Shown: positions 16,808 through 25,361 of the stretch, one piece after another | Layout of the letters: every line of letters begins with the position of its first letter | Position numbering within the stretch: position 1 is the stretch's first letter | Source: Floridanema aerugineum | GTDB taxonomy: Bacteria > Cyanobacteriota > Cyanobacteriia > Cyanobacteriales > Aerosakkonemataceae | Direction: 5' to 3' | Assembly (NCBI RefSeq): GCF_041929345.1 | Contig: NZ_JBHFNQ010000028.1 | Location: 1 to 64,000, forward strand | Length of the DNA stretch: 64,000 bases | Translations under genes and position numbers: made by a program | The notes under the pieces: model-generated | Told to the model about the DNA's origin: nothing | Seen by the model: the letters and a program-made list of their open reading frames with translations, nothing else | Database searches by the model: none

Positions 16808-16903
16808 CGACCAAAAATTCAAATTGAGCGTAGCGAATCAATATAATTTGACATCGCTATTATCCCAGGCTACACTATTAACAATTCCCGAATCAATAGA
16901 GTG

Positions 16904-18133
16904 ATGCTAACAGCTTTTAAGGTAAGACTATACCCGAACAAAGAGCAACAAGCAGCCCTGATCCAAAACTTTGGTTGTTGTCGCTTCGTTTGGAATTATT
17001 ACCTAAACAAAAGCAACACTCAATATCAGGAAACAGGAAAAGGATTAAGCTATTGTGACATGGCGACGGATTTGACGCAGCTAAAAAAGCAAGAAGAGTT
17101 CTTGTGGTTAAAAGATGCGTCATCTTCGGCATTACAGCAATCACTGAATAACCTAGAAGTAGCATTTAAGAACTTCTTTGAACATCGGGCTAAATTCCCG
17201 AAGTTCAAAAGTAGACATAAGAAGCAATCGCTCAGATATCCAGCAGGTTGCTCAATCAAAGGTAATGGCATTCAACTCCCTAAACTGGGAATTGTGAAAG
17301 CAGTAATCTCTAAAAAGATAAGCGGCAAAATAAAGTCCGTGACTGTCTCAAAGGACAGCACAGATAAATATTTTGCCGCTATTTTGTTGGAAGTTGAAGA
17401 TGTTTTAACTAACAAAGAGGGAAAGATTTCAGGGATTGATTTAGGTCTTAGCTCCCTCGTCACGGTGTTTGATGGGGAGACAACTTATAAAGTTGACCCG
17501 ATTAAGCCTACTAGAAAATACGCCAAGCGATTAAGGTGTAGGCAGAAATCATTGTCTCGGAAAAAGCTTGGCTCTAGTAACCGGAAGAAACAGGTTAAGA
17601 GAGTAGCTAAGGTTCATCAAAAAATCGCAAATACTAGACAAGATTTCCGACCTAATCTCTCCCATCAGTTAGTGAGTGAAAACCAAACTCTTGTAGTAGA
17701 AAACCTTTGTATAAAGGGACTAGCTCGAACTAAATTAGCTAAATCTGTATTAGATGCTGGATTTGGGACGCTAGTTAATTTCTTGGGCTACAAACTGGAA
17801 AGAGTTGGCGGAATTATTGTAGAAGTTGACAGACTCTTCCCCAGCACTAAACTTTGTCATTGCTGTAAATACAAAAATGATTCTCTCACCCTAAAAGATA
17901 GAAAATGGGTTTGTCCGAAATGTCAAACCCATCACGACAGAGATGACAATGCGGCGAAGAATTTGCGGGAAGAAGGTATCAGGATTCTGTCAACAAATAC
18001 GGTAGGGCATACCGAATTTCAAGCTTGTGGAGAGACAGTAAGACTCACTAGCAATTCTGCTAGAAAGCGTGTTTCTAAGAAACAAGAATCTCCCGGTAAG
18101 CTACGCTGTACCGGGAGAGTGTCAAGGCAGTAA
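16904..18133 (+). CDS. tnpB: RNA-guided endonuclease TnpB (IS200/IS605 OrfB family)
   Basis: The protein is of full length, about 409 residues, with the N-terminal FKVRLYPNKEQ and the WNYYL helix. It has the RuvC-type residues Asp180 (GIDLGLSS), Glu267 (VVENL) and the HDRDDNAA aspartates near 346-348. It also has the Cys4 zinc ribbon Cys319/Cys322 (CHCC) and Cys338/Cys341 (CPKC). Numbers count from a GTG at 16901; the ATG at 16904 is used as start. TnpB proteins cut DNA guided by an omega RNA made from the element's right end. Here the last 15 codons run through that right-end hairpin, as is typical. All catalytic positions are present, so it may be active. Confidence 0.95.
   Translation: MLTAFKVRLYPNKEQQAALIQNFGCCRFVWNYYLNKSNTQYQETGKGLSYCDMATDLTQLKKQEEFLWLKDASSSALQQSLNNLEVAFKNFFEHRAKFPKFKSRHKKQSLRYPAGCSIKGNGIQLPKLGIVKAVISKKISGKIKSVTVSKDSTDKYFAAILLEVEDVLTNKEGKISGIDLGLSSLVTVFDGETTYKVDPIKPTRKYAKRLRCRQKSLSRKKLGSSNRKKQVKRVAKVHQKIANTRQDFRPNLSHQLVSENQTLVVENLCIKGLARTKLAKSVLDAGFGTLVNFLGYKLERVGGIIVEVDRLFPSTKLCHCCKYKNDSLTLKDRKWVCPKCQTHHDRDDNAAKNLREEGIRILSTNTVGHTEFQACGETVRLTSNSARKRVSKKQESPGKLRCTGRVSRQ
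18089..18118 (+). ncRNA. Right-end hairpin, probable scaffold 3' part of the TnpB omega RNA
   Basis: The arms TCTCCCGGTA (18089-18098) and TACCGGGAGA (18109-18118) form a 10-bp stem at the end of tnpB. In studied TnpB systems the omega RNA overlaps the 3' end of tnpB, and its guide starts just past the element end. The guide here would begin near 18126, in the leader of the epimerase gene. The RNA itself is inferred. Confidence 0.5.
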
Positions 18134-18175
18134 GCCCATAGCCTAAGAACTATCGTAGGAGCGAGAATAGAAAGG

Positions 18176-19099
18176 TTGAAAACAGTTTTAGTTACAGGTG
18201 TAACAGGTTTCATTGGGCGATACGTGGCTCGGCAATTTTCTGAGGAGGGATGGAAAGTCGTTGGCTTGGGGACTCGTCCGGCTGAAAATGCCCCCATGCA
18301 GTATTTATCCTTTTATCAGCCCTTGTTACTACCTTCAAATGCTCTAGCTGATTTAGTTCAACAAATTCAGCCTGATGTCTGTATTCATTGTGCAGCAAGA
18401 GCCTCGGTTGGTCTTTCAGTCACCGAGCCAGACCAGGATTTCCAAGCTAGTGTTGACGTTACTTTTAATGTCGTCAATACTTTACGGCTCCATGCACCCC
18501 AGTGTAGACTGATCTACGTTTCCAGTGCGGCTGTCTATGGTAATCCCAAGACATTACCCATTAGTGAAAGCCAAAAGCCCCAACCTATTTCTCCCTACGG
18601 TTTTCATCGGCTGATGAGCGAACAGATTTGTGCGGAATTTTTTCAGATTTATGGCTTGCCAACCTCGATTGTACGAATTTTTTCTGCTTACGGCCCTGGA
18701 TTAAGGCGACAAGTACTTTGGGATATGTGTTATAAGGCATTGACCCAACCAATCTTGAAATTGCAGGGTACTGGTAATGAAAGCCGCGATTTTATTCATG
18801 TTCGAGATATCGCCAAAGCGCTTTATTTTCTGGCTGAACAAGCTCCCTGTCAAGCAGAGGTCTACAATTTAGCCAGAGGTATTGAGACAACGATTAAAGA
18901 ACTAGCAGACATGGTGCTCGAACATATAGAGCGAAAAATTCCCATAGAGTTTGATGGAATTATTCGATCGGGCGATCCACTAAATTGGAAAGCCGATGTG
19001 TCAAGTCTGACACAGATCGGTTTTTCGCCTGAAGTAAACTTACAACGGGGTATCAGTGTGTATGCTCAATGGTGTCGTGCTGAGGTGATGGGATGGTAA
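18176..19099 (+). CDS. NAD-dependent epimerase/dehydratase (extended SDR)
   Basis: The protein has 307 residues. The Rossmann motif GVTGFIG is at 8-14 (Gly8, Gly11, Gly14) and the catalytic-loop VSSAAVYG at 115-122. The SDR tyrosine motif reads YGFHR (Tyr141, Arg145), so the usual YxxxK lysine is an arginine. Extended SDRs of this kind interconvert or dehydrate nucleotide sugars. The start is TTG at 18176, which places the dinucleotide motif at the usual distance; no ATG is suitable. It lies 50 bases after the end of the tnpB element, so the insertion may have replaced its native leader. It probably supplies a sugar donor for the exopolysaccharide. Confidence 0.88.
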   Translation: MKTVLVTGVTGFIGRYVARQFSEEGWKVVGLGTRPAENAPMQYLSFYQPLLLPSNALADLVQQIQPDVCIHCAARASVGLSVTEPDQDFQASVDVTFNVVNTLRLHAPQCRLIYVSSAAVYGNPKTLPISESQKPQPISPYGFHRLMSEQICAEFFQIYGLPTSIVRIFSAYGPGLRRQVLWDMCYKALTQPILKLQGTGNESRDFIHVRDIAKALYFLAEQAPCQAEVYNLARGIETTIKELADMVLEHIERKIPIEFDGIIRSGDPLNWKADVSSLTQIGFSPEVNLQRGISVYAQWCRAEVMGW

Positions 19100-19554
19100 A
19101 ACCGCCAAGGATGGGAATCCTTTCAAGTTTTCTTTCAATCGAAATCGAATGATGACAGAACTGTTTTTACGACAAAGAAGGCATTATAGCTAACTTTCAA
19201 TAAACTTAAACTTACTGAGAGAGAAGATTGCCTATGTTGCACGCTACGACTCCAGATCCATTAATGTTGGGGTCAAGTTATGGGCAATATCAATCGCTTG
19301 CTCTTTCTTCATTCCACGAATACAAATCGCAATATGGTTTTTTTGTTAAGCAAGTTAGGCAGTTTATGGAGGAATTACTTTGATTAATGCCAACTTATCT
19401 TTAGGTCTCAAAAGCTGGTTAAAAAGGTTCCCAATGATTCAGGGAATTAAGAGTGGCTAATTCTTTTTGAATCTAGCGACTACATATTACCTAATCTTTG
19501 TGCGGCAAAATAAATATCACATACGAACTTGAAAAAAGGATGGTTGAAAATTCC
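19100..19554. other. Gap with possible gene remnants inside the exopolysaccharide cluster
   Basis: This roughly 400-base gap breaks an otherwise tightly packed cluster. It holds two short overlapping open frames (19234-19383, 49 codons, and a following 26-codon frame that starts near 19380 and ends near 19460). Neither matches a family I know. The region may be what is left of a deleted glycosyltransferase or transferase gene. Confidence 0.35.
19234..19383 (+). CDS. Small 49-residue open frame, uncertain
   Basis: It begins with ATG and ends in TGA (MLHATTPDPLMLGSSYGQYQ... then ...FFVKQVRQFMEELL). There is no convincing ribosome site and no recognised family. The composition resembles a real soluble protein end, so it may be a truncated remnant rather than a functional gene. 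Confidence 0.25.
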   Translation: MLHATTPDPLMLGSSYGQYQSLALSSFHEYKSQYGFFVKQVRQFMEELL

Positions 19555-20715
19555 ATGAAAATTCTAAACTTGACAACAGCAATTCCCAGTAAATATGGCA
19601 CAGGAGCAGATATTGCATCCCAGCATTTTATTAATGCGATGAAATCATTGGGACATTCTGTTTCTGTGGTTGGCTATCGACGTTGGGGCGATACTCACCC
19701 ATATAGCGAGGGTACGATCGAAGTGGGAACACGCCATATTGAAACAAGAGCAGCTGGTTATTATCCCCTAATTTGGGGTGCGATCGCTCTAGTTCACCAA
19801 CTACCTTATACATCTGCTAAGTATTATTCAAAGCAGTATATTCAAAATGTTAGAGCGTTGCTATCTAGAGATCGCTATGATGTAGTAATCCTAGAACATT
19901 CATCCCAACTTTATTGGCTGAAATCTGCCCTGAAAAATCACAGTCATATAGCAGTTTTAGCCCATAACTTAGAGCATCAAATTTACGAGGAACGGCTCAA
20001 GGATTCCTCAAATCCTCTGGGACAGAAAGTGTATCAGCGCGAGGCGCGATTAGTTAAACAAATTGAGGATGAGCTTGCTGTAACCAGTAAAGCAATTTGG
20101 GCTTTGAGTCCGAATGATGCAAATTACTTTATGCAGCCCGGTAAAGCAGCTAGTGTACGAGTATTTGAATTACCTAGTAGCGCTGCTGTGCCGATCAATC
20201 CAAACTATCCGAAAACATACGATATTGGCATGATTGGTAGTTGGATCTGGAAACCTAACATGGATGGATTAAATTATTTCTTCGATCGGGTTTATCCCCT
20301 TCTACCACCCCATCTATCCATTCGAGTTGCTGGACGAGGTGCAGAATGGTTAAAAGACAAATATCCCAATGTGGAGTATCTAGGGTTTGTGGAAGATGCT
20401 GAAAAATTTCTTGCCCAAGCGAAGGCAATAGCGATTTCTTCGATTCGAGGTAGTGGTGTCCAGATCAAAACTCTAGAAGCGATCGGACTGGGTAAACCTG
20501 TTGTAGCCACACCCTTTGCTCTACGTGGAATCAAGACTTTACCGACAACGGTGCAAGCAGCTGAATCACCAGAACTATTTGCCGAATATTTACACTCAGC
20601 TATCAATAAGTCTGTCACCCCTGACGATCTAGAATCAGTCAAAGCTTGGGTGCAAAATCGACACAGCCAATTTCTGCATAGTGTAGAAACAGCATTAGAG
20701 ACTCTGGTTAACTAG
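19555..20715 (+). CDS. Glycosyltransferase family 1/4 (GT-B)
   Basis: This 386-residue protein has a GT-B layout. The N-terminal half begins MKILNLTTAIPSKYGTGADIASQHFINAMKSLGHSVSVVGYRR and contains VLAHNLEHQIYEERL. The C-terminal half has YDIGMIGSWIWKPNMDGLNYF, IRVAGRG, VEYLGFVED, and the donor-binding segment RGSGVQIKTLEAIGLGKPVVATPFALRGI. This is the Glycos_transf_1/GT4 type using nucleotide sugars. ATG 19555 fits the start of the fold; an ATG at 19540 and a GTG at 19498 are alternatives. A GT2 gene follows after 12 bases, so the two are likely co-transcribed. Confidence 0.9.
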   Translation: MKILNLTTAIPSKYGTGADIASQHFINAMKSLGHSVSVVGYRRWGDTHPYSEGTIEVGTRHIETRAAGYYPLIWGAIALVHQLPYTSAKYYSKQYIQNVRALLSRDRYDVVILEHSSQLYWLKSALKNHSHIAVLAHNLEHQIYEERLKDSSNPLGQKVYQREARLVKQIEDELAVTSKAIWALSPNDANYFMQPGKAASVRVFELPSSAAVPINPNYPKTYDIGMIGSWIWKPNMDGLNYFFDRVYPLLPPHLSIRVAGRGAEWLKDKYPNVEYLGFVEDAEKFLAQAKAIAISSIRGSGVQIKTLEAIGLGKPVVATPFALRGIKTLPTTVQAAESPELFAEYLHSAINKSVTPDDLESVKAWVQNRHSQFLHSVETALETLVN

Positions 20716-20727
20716 GATTGAAGAACT

Positions 20728-21633
20728 ATGCAGCCAACAAACATTGCCGTCCTCCTGACCTGCTACAATCGGCGCGAAAAAACCCTACCATGCTTGCAAG
20801 CTCTATACCAACAGAGCCTGACCACCGGAATCGCATTGAAACCCTACCTGGTTGATGATGCTAGCACCGATGGAACGGCAGAGGCAGTAGAGCAGGAATA
20901 TCCTGAAGTTCATTTGATTCGAGGAACAGGAAGCTTGTTCTGGAATGGGGGGATGAGATTAGCCTTTGCCGCTGCACAGGTAGAAGATCCTGACTTTTAC
21001 CTCTGGTTAAATGACGATACCGTGCTTTACCCCCATGCCCTGAAGACCTTGCTCGATGTTTTTACCCAACTAGCTAGTCAAGGACAGGATAAGGCGATCG
21101 TCGTTGGTTCTACTCTCGATCCTGAAACCAATATACCTAGCTACGGTGGGTTGAAGCAGACTTACTGGTGGCATCCCGTAAAGTTTCACCACATCCATTC
21201 CGACCCCAACCAACCACTTCTGTGTGATACTTTACATGGAAACTGTGTTTTGGTTCCGCGTGCCGTTGCCACCAAGGTGGGAAACTTCAGTCCAGAATAC
21301 ACCCACAACTTAGGGGACTACGATTATGGACTCAGAGCAAGGCGAAAAGGTTGCTCTGTGTGGATGGCACCGGGTTACTTGGGAACTTGCGCTGCCAATC
21401 TCCCCAGTAGTCGGATGATCGAAGCTGAACTGGCTCAAGCTAACTGGAATCAGGTCGATCGCCCTAAAGGATTACCCTTAGAAGATGTCACTTTGCATTC
21501 ATTTCAGGAATGGAAAGCATTCTGCCGTGAACATGGCGGAGCTTTCTGGTTTTTCTACTGGTTATTACCCTACCGTAGATTATTCTGGTTAATGTTAACC
21601 AAACATTTATCCTTTGAAATGTCTGTTAGTTGA
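20728..21633 (+). CDS. Glycosyltransferase family 2
   Basis: The 301 residues have a clear GT-A fold: IAVLLTCYNRREKTLPCLQAL at the N-terminus, YLVDDASTDGT at 40-50, GSLFWNGGMRLAF, and the metal-binding LNDDT with Asp96/Asp97. GNCVLVPRAVATKVGNF then follows, and a DYDYGLRARRKGC acceptor-side motif resembling rhamnosyl/galactofuranosyl transferases of the GT2 family. The sugar cannot be assigned. It lies 12 bases downstream of the GT4 gene and ends the glycosyltransferase part of the cluster; a hairpin follows at 21659. Confidence 0.92.
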   Translation: MQPTNIAVLLTCYNRREKTLPCLQALYQQSLTTGIALKPYLVDDASTDGTAEAVEQEYPEVHLIRGTGSLFWNGGMRLAFAAAQVEDPDFYLWLNDDTVLYPHALKTLLDVFTQLASQGQDKAIVVGSTLDPETNIPSYGGLKQTYWWHPVKFHHIHSDPNQPLLCDTLHGNCVLVPRAVATKVGNFSPEYTHNLGDYDYGLRARRKGCSVWMAPGYLGTCAANLPSSRMIEAELAQANWNQVDRPKGLPLEDVTLHSFQEWKAFCREHGGAFWFFYWLLPYRRLFWLMLTKHLSFEMSVS

Positions 21634-21658
21634 TACATATCCCAATTTATGTCACTGT

Positions 21659-21687
21659 GGAAAGACTACTTCCCTGTGAGTCTTTCC
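21659..21687 (+). terminator. Hairpin after the glycosyltransferase genes
   Basis: A 9-bp stem, GGAAAGACT (21659-21667) with AGTCTTTCC (21679-21687), has an 11-base loop and is followed by ATTTTAG. It lies 26 bases after the GT2 stop and before the separate wzc-like gene. It fits a modest rho-independent terminator. Confidence 0.55.
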
Positions 21688-21877
21688 ATTTTAGTTCCTT
21701 GATCTGCCTTTTCCTCCCCGGATAAATCCTCAAACATTAGCAGCGGAACTAATCCACATTCAGATCCTCCACTTCCCCTGACACAGTTACCTAGCCAATA
21801 ACGATTATTATTATAATTGGGCCGATCTACAGATATATCTCACTTGTTATGCGTACTTAATTTAATTCAAAACCAAG

Positions 21878-24064
21878 ATGGATAGACAGCCAGATTCTTT
21901 GCCAACACTGACCAAAACAAACGGTAAATCGCCCTACCCTCCAATGCAGAATGCTGATGCTACTGACACTGAGGAGGAAAAGTGGGACTTAGGTTGGCTG
22001 GTAGCCGTCACCCGCCGTCGGGCGCTATTGATGGCAGGAGTTGTAGTGGGAACAACCCTGTTAGCTGGAGGACTATTCTTATTTTTAACGAGGTTAACCC
22101 TCCCTGAATATGAGGGGAAGTTTCAACTCCTGGTTGAACCAATTACTACGGAAGAACAACTGGCGCGTTCTTCTACCCGTGCTCAGGGTTCAGATGTTGA
22201 CATACAAAGAATTAATATTGAACAGTCCAACCTGGATTACGAGTCACAAATTCGGATTCTGGAAAGTCCCAAGCTATTGGATAGTTTGATTAGCCAGGTA
22301 CGCCAACGATATCCAGATATAACCTATGAAACCTTAATCAAAAACTTAAAGATTTCGCGAATCACCAGCCTGTCATTAGATAAGAAAGAACAAGGCACGA
22401 AACTGATTGAGGTTCGCTACCAGGACACCGATCCGGAGAAAGTCAAATTTATCCTTGATAAGTTGTCCCAGATTTATCTAAATTACAGCCTGAAGGAACG
22501 ACAATCTACAATTCGACGCGGCATTGAATTCATTGACACTCAGCTTCCCCCTCTGCGCCAACGGGTTGATTCCCTGCAACAACAAATTCAAGCTCTCAGG
22601 CAACGCTACAACATTTCCGATCCCGAACAACAGGGTAAACAGTTGATCGAAACCATTGGGCGATTAGATCAACTCAAAGCGGAAAACCAAACCCAGCTTG
22701 CAGAAGCACAAGCCAAACGCGATGCCCTGGTACGATTATTACAGAATGCCCACCCCCAGACGGTTTTGGGCAATCAACCTCTTTTGGGCGAAAAAAGCTA
22801 TTATGAGGAATTATTAAAACAGTACCAGCAAGTTCAGAGTCAAATTGCTTTAGAATCTTCTCGGCTCCTACCAGAAAACCCAGCAATCCAGGAGCTATTG
22901 GAGAAACGGAAAAATCTGCAAAACCTTTTGAAACAAGAGGCAAATCGAGTTATAGAAACGGCAACGGACTCGATTACTGTTGCACAAGCGCGTCGTCAGG
23001 CAATTAACCAGGCGGAGGCAGAAACGAATCAGAAAATTCGACAGTTGTCTGGGATTACCCGCCAGTATAGTGATTTGCAGCGCGAGTTGCTCTTGGCAAT
23101 TGATAGTCTTAATAAGTTTGCGGCTCGCCAGGAGGCATTGCAGATTGACGCGGCTCAGCAAGAAATTCCTTGGGAGTTAACCATTCCCCCAAGATTAGAA
23201 CTTGATAGCTTAGGTCAACCTCTTAAGGTCAACAGTGTTAGTAAGGTTCGGTTTTTGGCATTAATTTTTGTACTGGCGGTGTTGTTGGGTGTGGGAGTAG
23301 GATTCCTGGTGGATATCAGCCAGGATTTGTTGTACACCACAGATGATGTTAAACGAGCCACCCGTTTGCGATTGTTGGGGGTGATTCCCCATAACAAATC
23401 CCGGTTTCTGGCGGTTTCAGTTCCAGCAAAAGAGGCTTTTCGATCGCTGTCGAAAAATTTACGCCTCCTGAGCAAAAACCACACTCCACTCCGTTCTCTG
23501 ACTATCACCTCAGCCGAAGAAGGAGATGGCAAATCGACCATCGCTCTACATCTGGCAATGACCGCAGCTGCAATGGGGCAGCGGGTGTTACTAGTTGATG
23601 CCGATCTTCGCCATCCCAAAATTCACGAACTATTAAACTTGCCCAAGCAGCCAGGATTCACTAACCTGCTTCAAAGCGACCAAGATATACAAAGCTTACT
23701 CCAATCGCCTCCCGAGTGCCCTAACCTGATGGTTTTGACTGCCGGAAATCCTGCTTTTGACCTGGTAGAGCTTTTCACCGCTAATCGAGTCGAGCCTCTG
23801 TTCCAAAAACTGCACACAATGTTCGATCTGGTGATTTTCGATACGCCGCCCCTGTTGAGATTGGCAGATACGGGGTTAGTGGCGGCTCAATGCGATAGTT
23901 TAGCTCTGGTGGTGCGCTTAGGCAAAACCAGTCGTCCATCTGTCCTGGCAACCCTGGAGGAGTTAAAATTTTCCTCTACAGCTGTGGTGGGGGTGATTGC
24001 CAATGATGCACCCGAAACGGCATCCTTGACTCACAGCCATTACCATCTCGCCGGCAAGTCCTGA
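21878..24064 (+). CDS. Wzc-like polysaccharide co-polymerase with BY-kinase domain
   Basis: The 728 residues have a first membrane segment near 49-71, a Wzz-type domain with long coiled coil (about 200-430), and a second membrane segment near 458-480. A cytoplasmic tyrosine-kinase/ATPase domain follows, with Walker A EEGDGKST near 549-556, Walker A' VLLVDADLRHP near 569-579 and Walker B LVIFDTPPLL near 650. In Wzx/Wzy systems this protein sets chain length and couples export. The usual C-terminal tyrosine cluster is lacking: the tail SLTHSHYHLAGKS has only one Tyr. It follows a terminator-like hairpin, so it may have its own promoter. Confidence 0.93.
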   Translation: MDRQPDSLPTLTKTNGKSPYPPMQNADATDTEEEKWDLGWLVAVTRRRALLMAGVVVGTTLLAGGLFLFLTRLTLPEYEGKFQLLVEPITTEEQLARSSTRAQGSDVDIQRINIEQSNLDYESQIRILESPKLLDSLISQVRQRYPDITYETLIKNLKISRITSLSLDKKEQGTKLIEVRYQDTDPEKVKFILDKLSQIYLNYSLKERQSTIRRGIEFIDTQLPPLRQRVDSLQQQIQALRQRYNISDPEQQGKQLIETIGRLDQLKAENQTQLAEAQAKRDALVRLLQNAHPQTVLGNQPLLGEKSYYEELLKQYQQVQSQIALESSRLLPENPAIQELLEKRKNLQNLLKQEANRVIETATDSITVAQARRQAINQAEAETNQKIRQLSGITRQYSDLQRELLLAIDSLNKFAARQEALQIDAAQQEIPWELTIPPRLELDSLGQPLKVNSVSKVRFLALIFVLAVLLGVGVGFLVDISQDLLYTTDDVKRATRLRLLGVIPHNKSRFLAVSVPAKEAFRSLSKNLRLLSKNHTPLRSLTITSAEEGDGKSTIALHLAMTAAAMGQRVLLVDADLRHPKIHELLNLPKQPGFTNLLQSDQDIQSLLQSPPECPNLMVLTAGNPAFDLVELFTANRVEPLFQKLHTMFDLVIFDTPPLLRLADTGLVAAQCDSLALVVRLGKTSRPSVLATLEELKFSSTAVVGVIANDAPETASLTHSHYHLAGKS

Positions 24065-24142
24065 TAGACAAGAATTGGCTAATTTAATCAAGCTCCCAAT
24101 GGCAGGAAAACTAATGTCCGTTGTCGATGTCACGACAATTCT

Positions 24143-25246
24143 ATGAACGCAAACATTCCATTGTTATTAACTGCCCTGTTGTCCCTGACTATGCTACAGG
24201 GAACCAAACTGTCCGCTCTCTCCAGTTCACTTGTCAGCGATCGTCCGCGAGTTGCGATCGTACAGAACAAGTTTGGCAAGTCCGTGCGTGCCGCAGATGG
24301 CACAGTGCTGCGAGGTGGGGCAGCCTGGGTGTATCAATACGGGCGAAAGACAGGTGCTACGAACTACATCAACGATGCTGCCTATTGGAAGGCTATACAG
24401 GACAAAGGACTCAACGCAGTACGCCTCATTGCATTCGACCCCTGGCAACGCGCCCACGGCGACCCCGCCCAATATCCCAATGGTTATGAACACGCGGATT
24501 TGCAGAAGCCAGAAGATGTCGCCGCGCTTTTGAAAGACATAGACACAGTGGTGGATATGGCCTCGCGTCACGGCTTGTATGTGCTGATTAATTACCATGA
24601 TGTGGGCGGCTACCGCGACCCAGACCGGAAAAAACAGGGCAGTTATGGCCCGACTATACACTACATCACCCGCTTTTGGAGTTTAGTTGCACCGCGTTAT
24701 GCCAACCGCACTCATGTCTTCTATGAGTTAACCAACGAGCCAGTGCAATGGTATCCCCAAGATTACAAAGACGAACACCTGCGGGATTTCAAGGTACTCT
24801 ACGACCTGGTGCGGCGTTACGCGCCCCAGACGCATATCGTGCTGCTCTCCTTTGCCAACACTCACTCTGATAACCCCAATGTTTCTATGCTCACCGTTGC
24901 CCGACGGCTCAAAGTACTTGGAGTGAACTTTACAAACGCCTCAGTCGGCTTCCATCCCTACAACACTGGTGGCACGAGTGCGCCGATTCTCGCCTTGATG
25001 AAAGAGTTTCCAGTCATCAATACGGAGCAGAATTTTCCTGACAACTTTGGCGTAGTTACAGATGGTGATTCGGATTCTCTGGATGGGGAGTTACTTGGAG
25101 TGCAGACAATGGAACGCTTGGGCGTTAGTTGGTTCCACTGGAAGATAGATGGTCCAAAAAATCTGAAGAATAATCTAGAGAAACTGCGGCAAGACGCACA
25201 AGAAAAGGGTTATCTCTGGCGGCTGGTATCACCGCTTCGGCGGTAG
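24143..25246 (+). CDS. Secreted GH5-family glycoside hydrolase (cellulase-like)
   Basis: The protein has 367 residues. An N-terminal hydrophobic segment (IPLLLTALLSLTMLQGTKLSALS) suggests export. The catalytic domain has VRLIAFDPW, the acid/base Glu199 in YELTNEPV, His271/Tyr273 in GFHPYN, and the nucleophile candidate Glu295 in VINTEQNF. This is the retaining GH5/clan GH-A arrangement. Lying right after the wzc-like gene, it probably trims or releases the exopolysaccharide made by this cluster. The substrate is unknown. G+C looks higher here than in the neighbouring genes, which hints at separate acquisition. The start ATG is 78 bases after the wzc-like stop. Confidence 0.88.
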   Translation: MNANIPLLLTALLSLTMLQGTKLSALSSSLVSDRPRVAIVQNKFGKSVRAADGTVLRGGAAWVYQYGRKTGATNYINDAAYWKAIQDKGLNAVRLIAFDPWQRAHGDPAQYPNGYEHADLQKPEDVAALLKDIDTVVDMASRHGLYVLINYHDVGGYRDPDRKKQGSYGPTIHYITRFWSLVAPRYANRTHVFYELTNEPVQWYPQDYKDEHLRDFKVLYDLVRRYAPQTHIVLLSFANTHSDNPNVSMLTVARRLKVLGVNFTNASVGFHPYNTGGTSAPILALMKEFPVINTEQNFPDNFGVVTDGDSDSLDGELLGVQTMERLGVSWFHWKIDGPKNLKNNLEKLRQDAQEKGYLWRLVSPLRR

Positions 25247-25312
25247 GTATGTTGTTGCGCTTGATCGCTAAGATTTTAAATCCCCAAATTTCATTTCGGG
25301 AATAGATAATTT

Positions 25313-25346
25313 AGATCCCCGACTTCTTCTGTGAAGTCGGGGATCT
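25313..25346. terminator. 14-bp perfect hairpin between convergent genes (GATCCCCGACTTC repeat)
   Basis: The arms AGATCCCCGACTTC (25313-25326) and its reverse complement (25333-25346) enclose a 6-base loop. The element lies between the stops of the GH5 gene and the small zinc-ribbon gene and could terminate both. To my knowledge this sequence is a common dispersed repeat in cyanobacteria. Confidence 0.65.
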
Positions 25347-25361
25347 GGGTAGCAAAGTTAT

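Larger units (their letters stand above)
16761..18125 (+). mobile_element. IS200/IS605-type element carrying only tnpB
   Basis: The block contains an intact tnpB, a left hairpin (16761-16807) and a right hairpin (18089-18118), followed by GTGTCAA ending at 18125. TCAA-type right cleavage sites are known for IS608-like elements. No tnpA (Y1 transposase) is present, so it depends on a transposase elsewhere. The right boundary is fairly secure; the left one is an estimate. It sits inside the exopolysaccharide cluster between a glycosyltransferase and an epimerase. Confidence 0.65.

Noticed and set aside
24121..24661. Several 100-144-codon frames overlapping the GH5 gene on both strands
   Set aside because: They are shadows of the GH5 gene, which seems higher in G+C and so has fewer stops in other frames.
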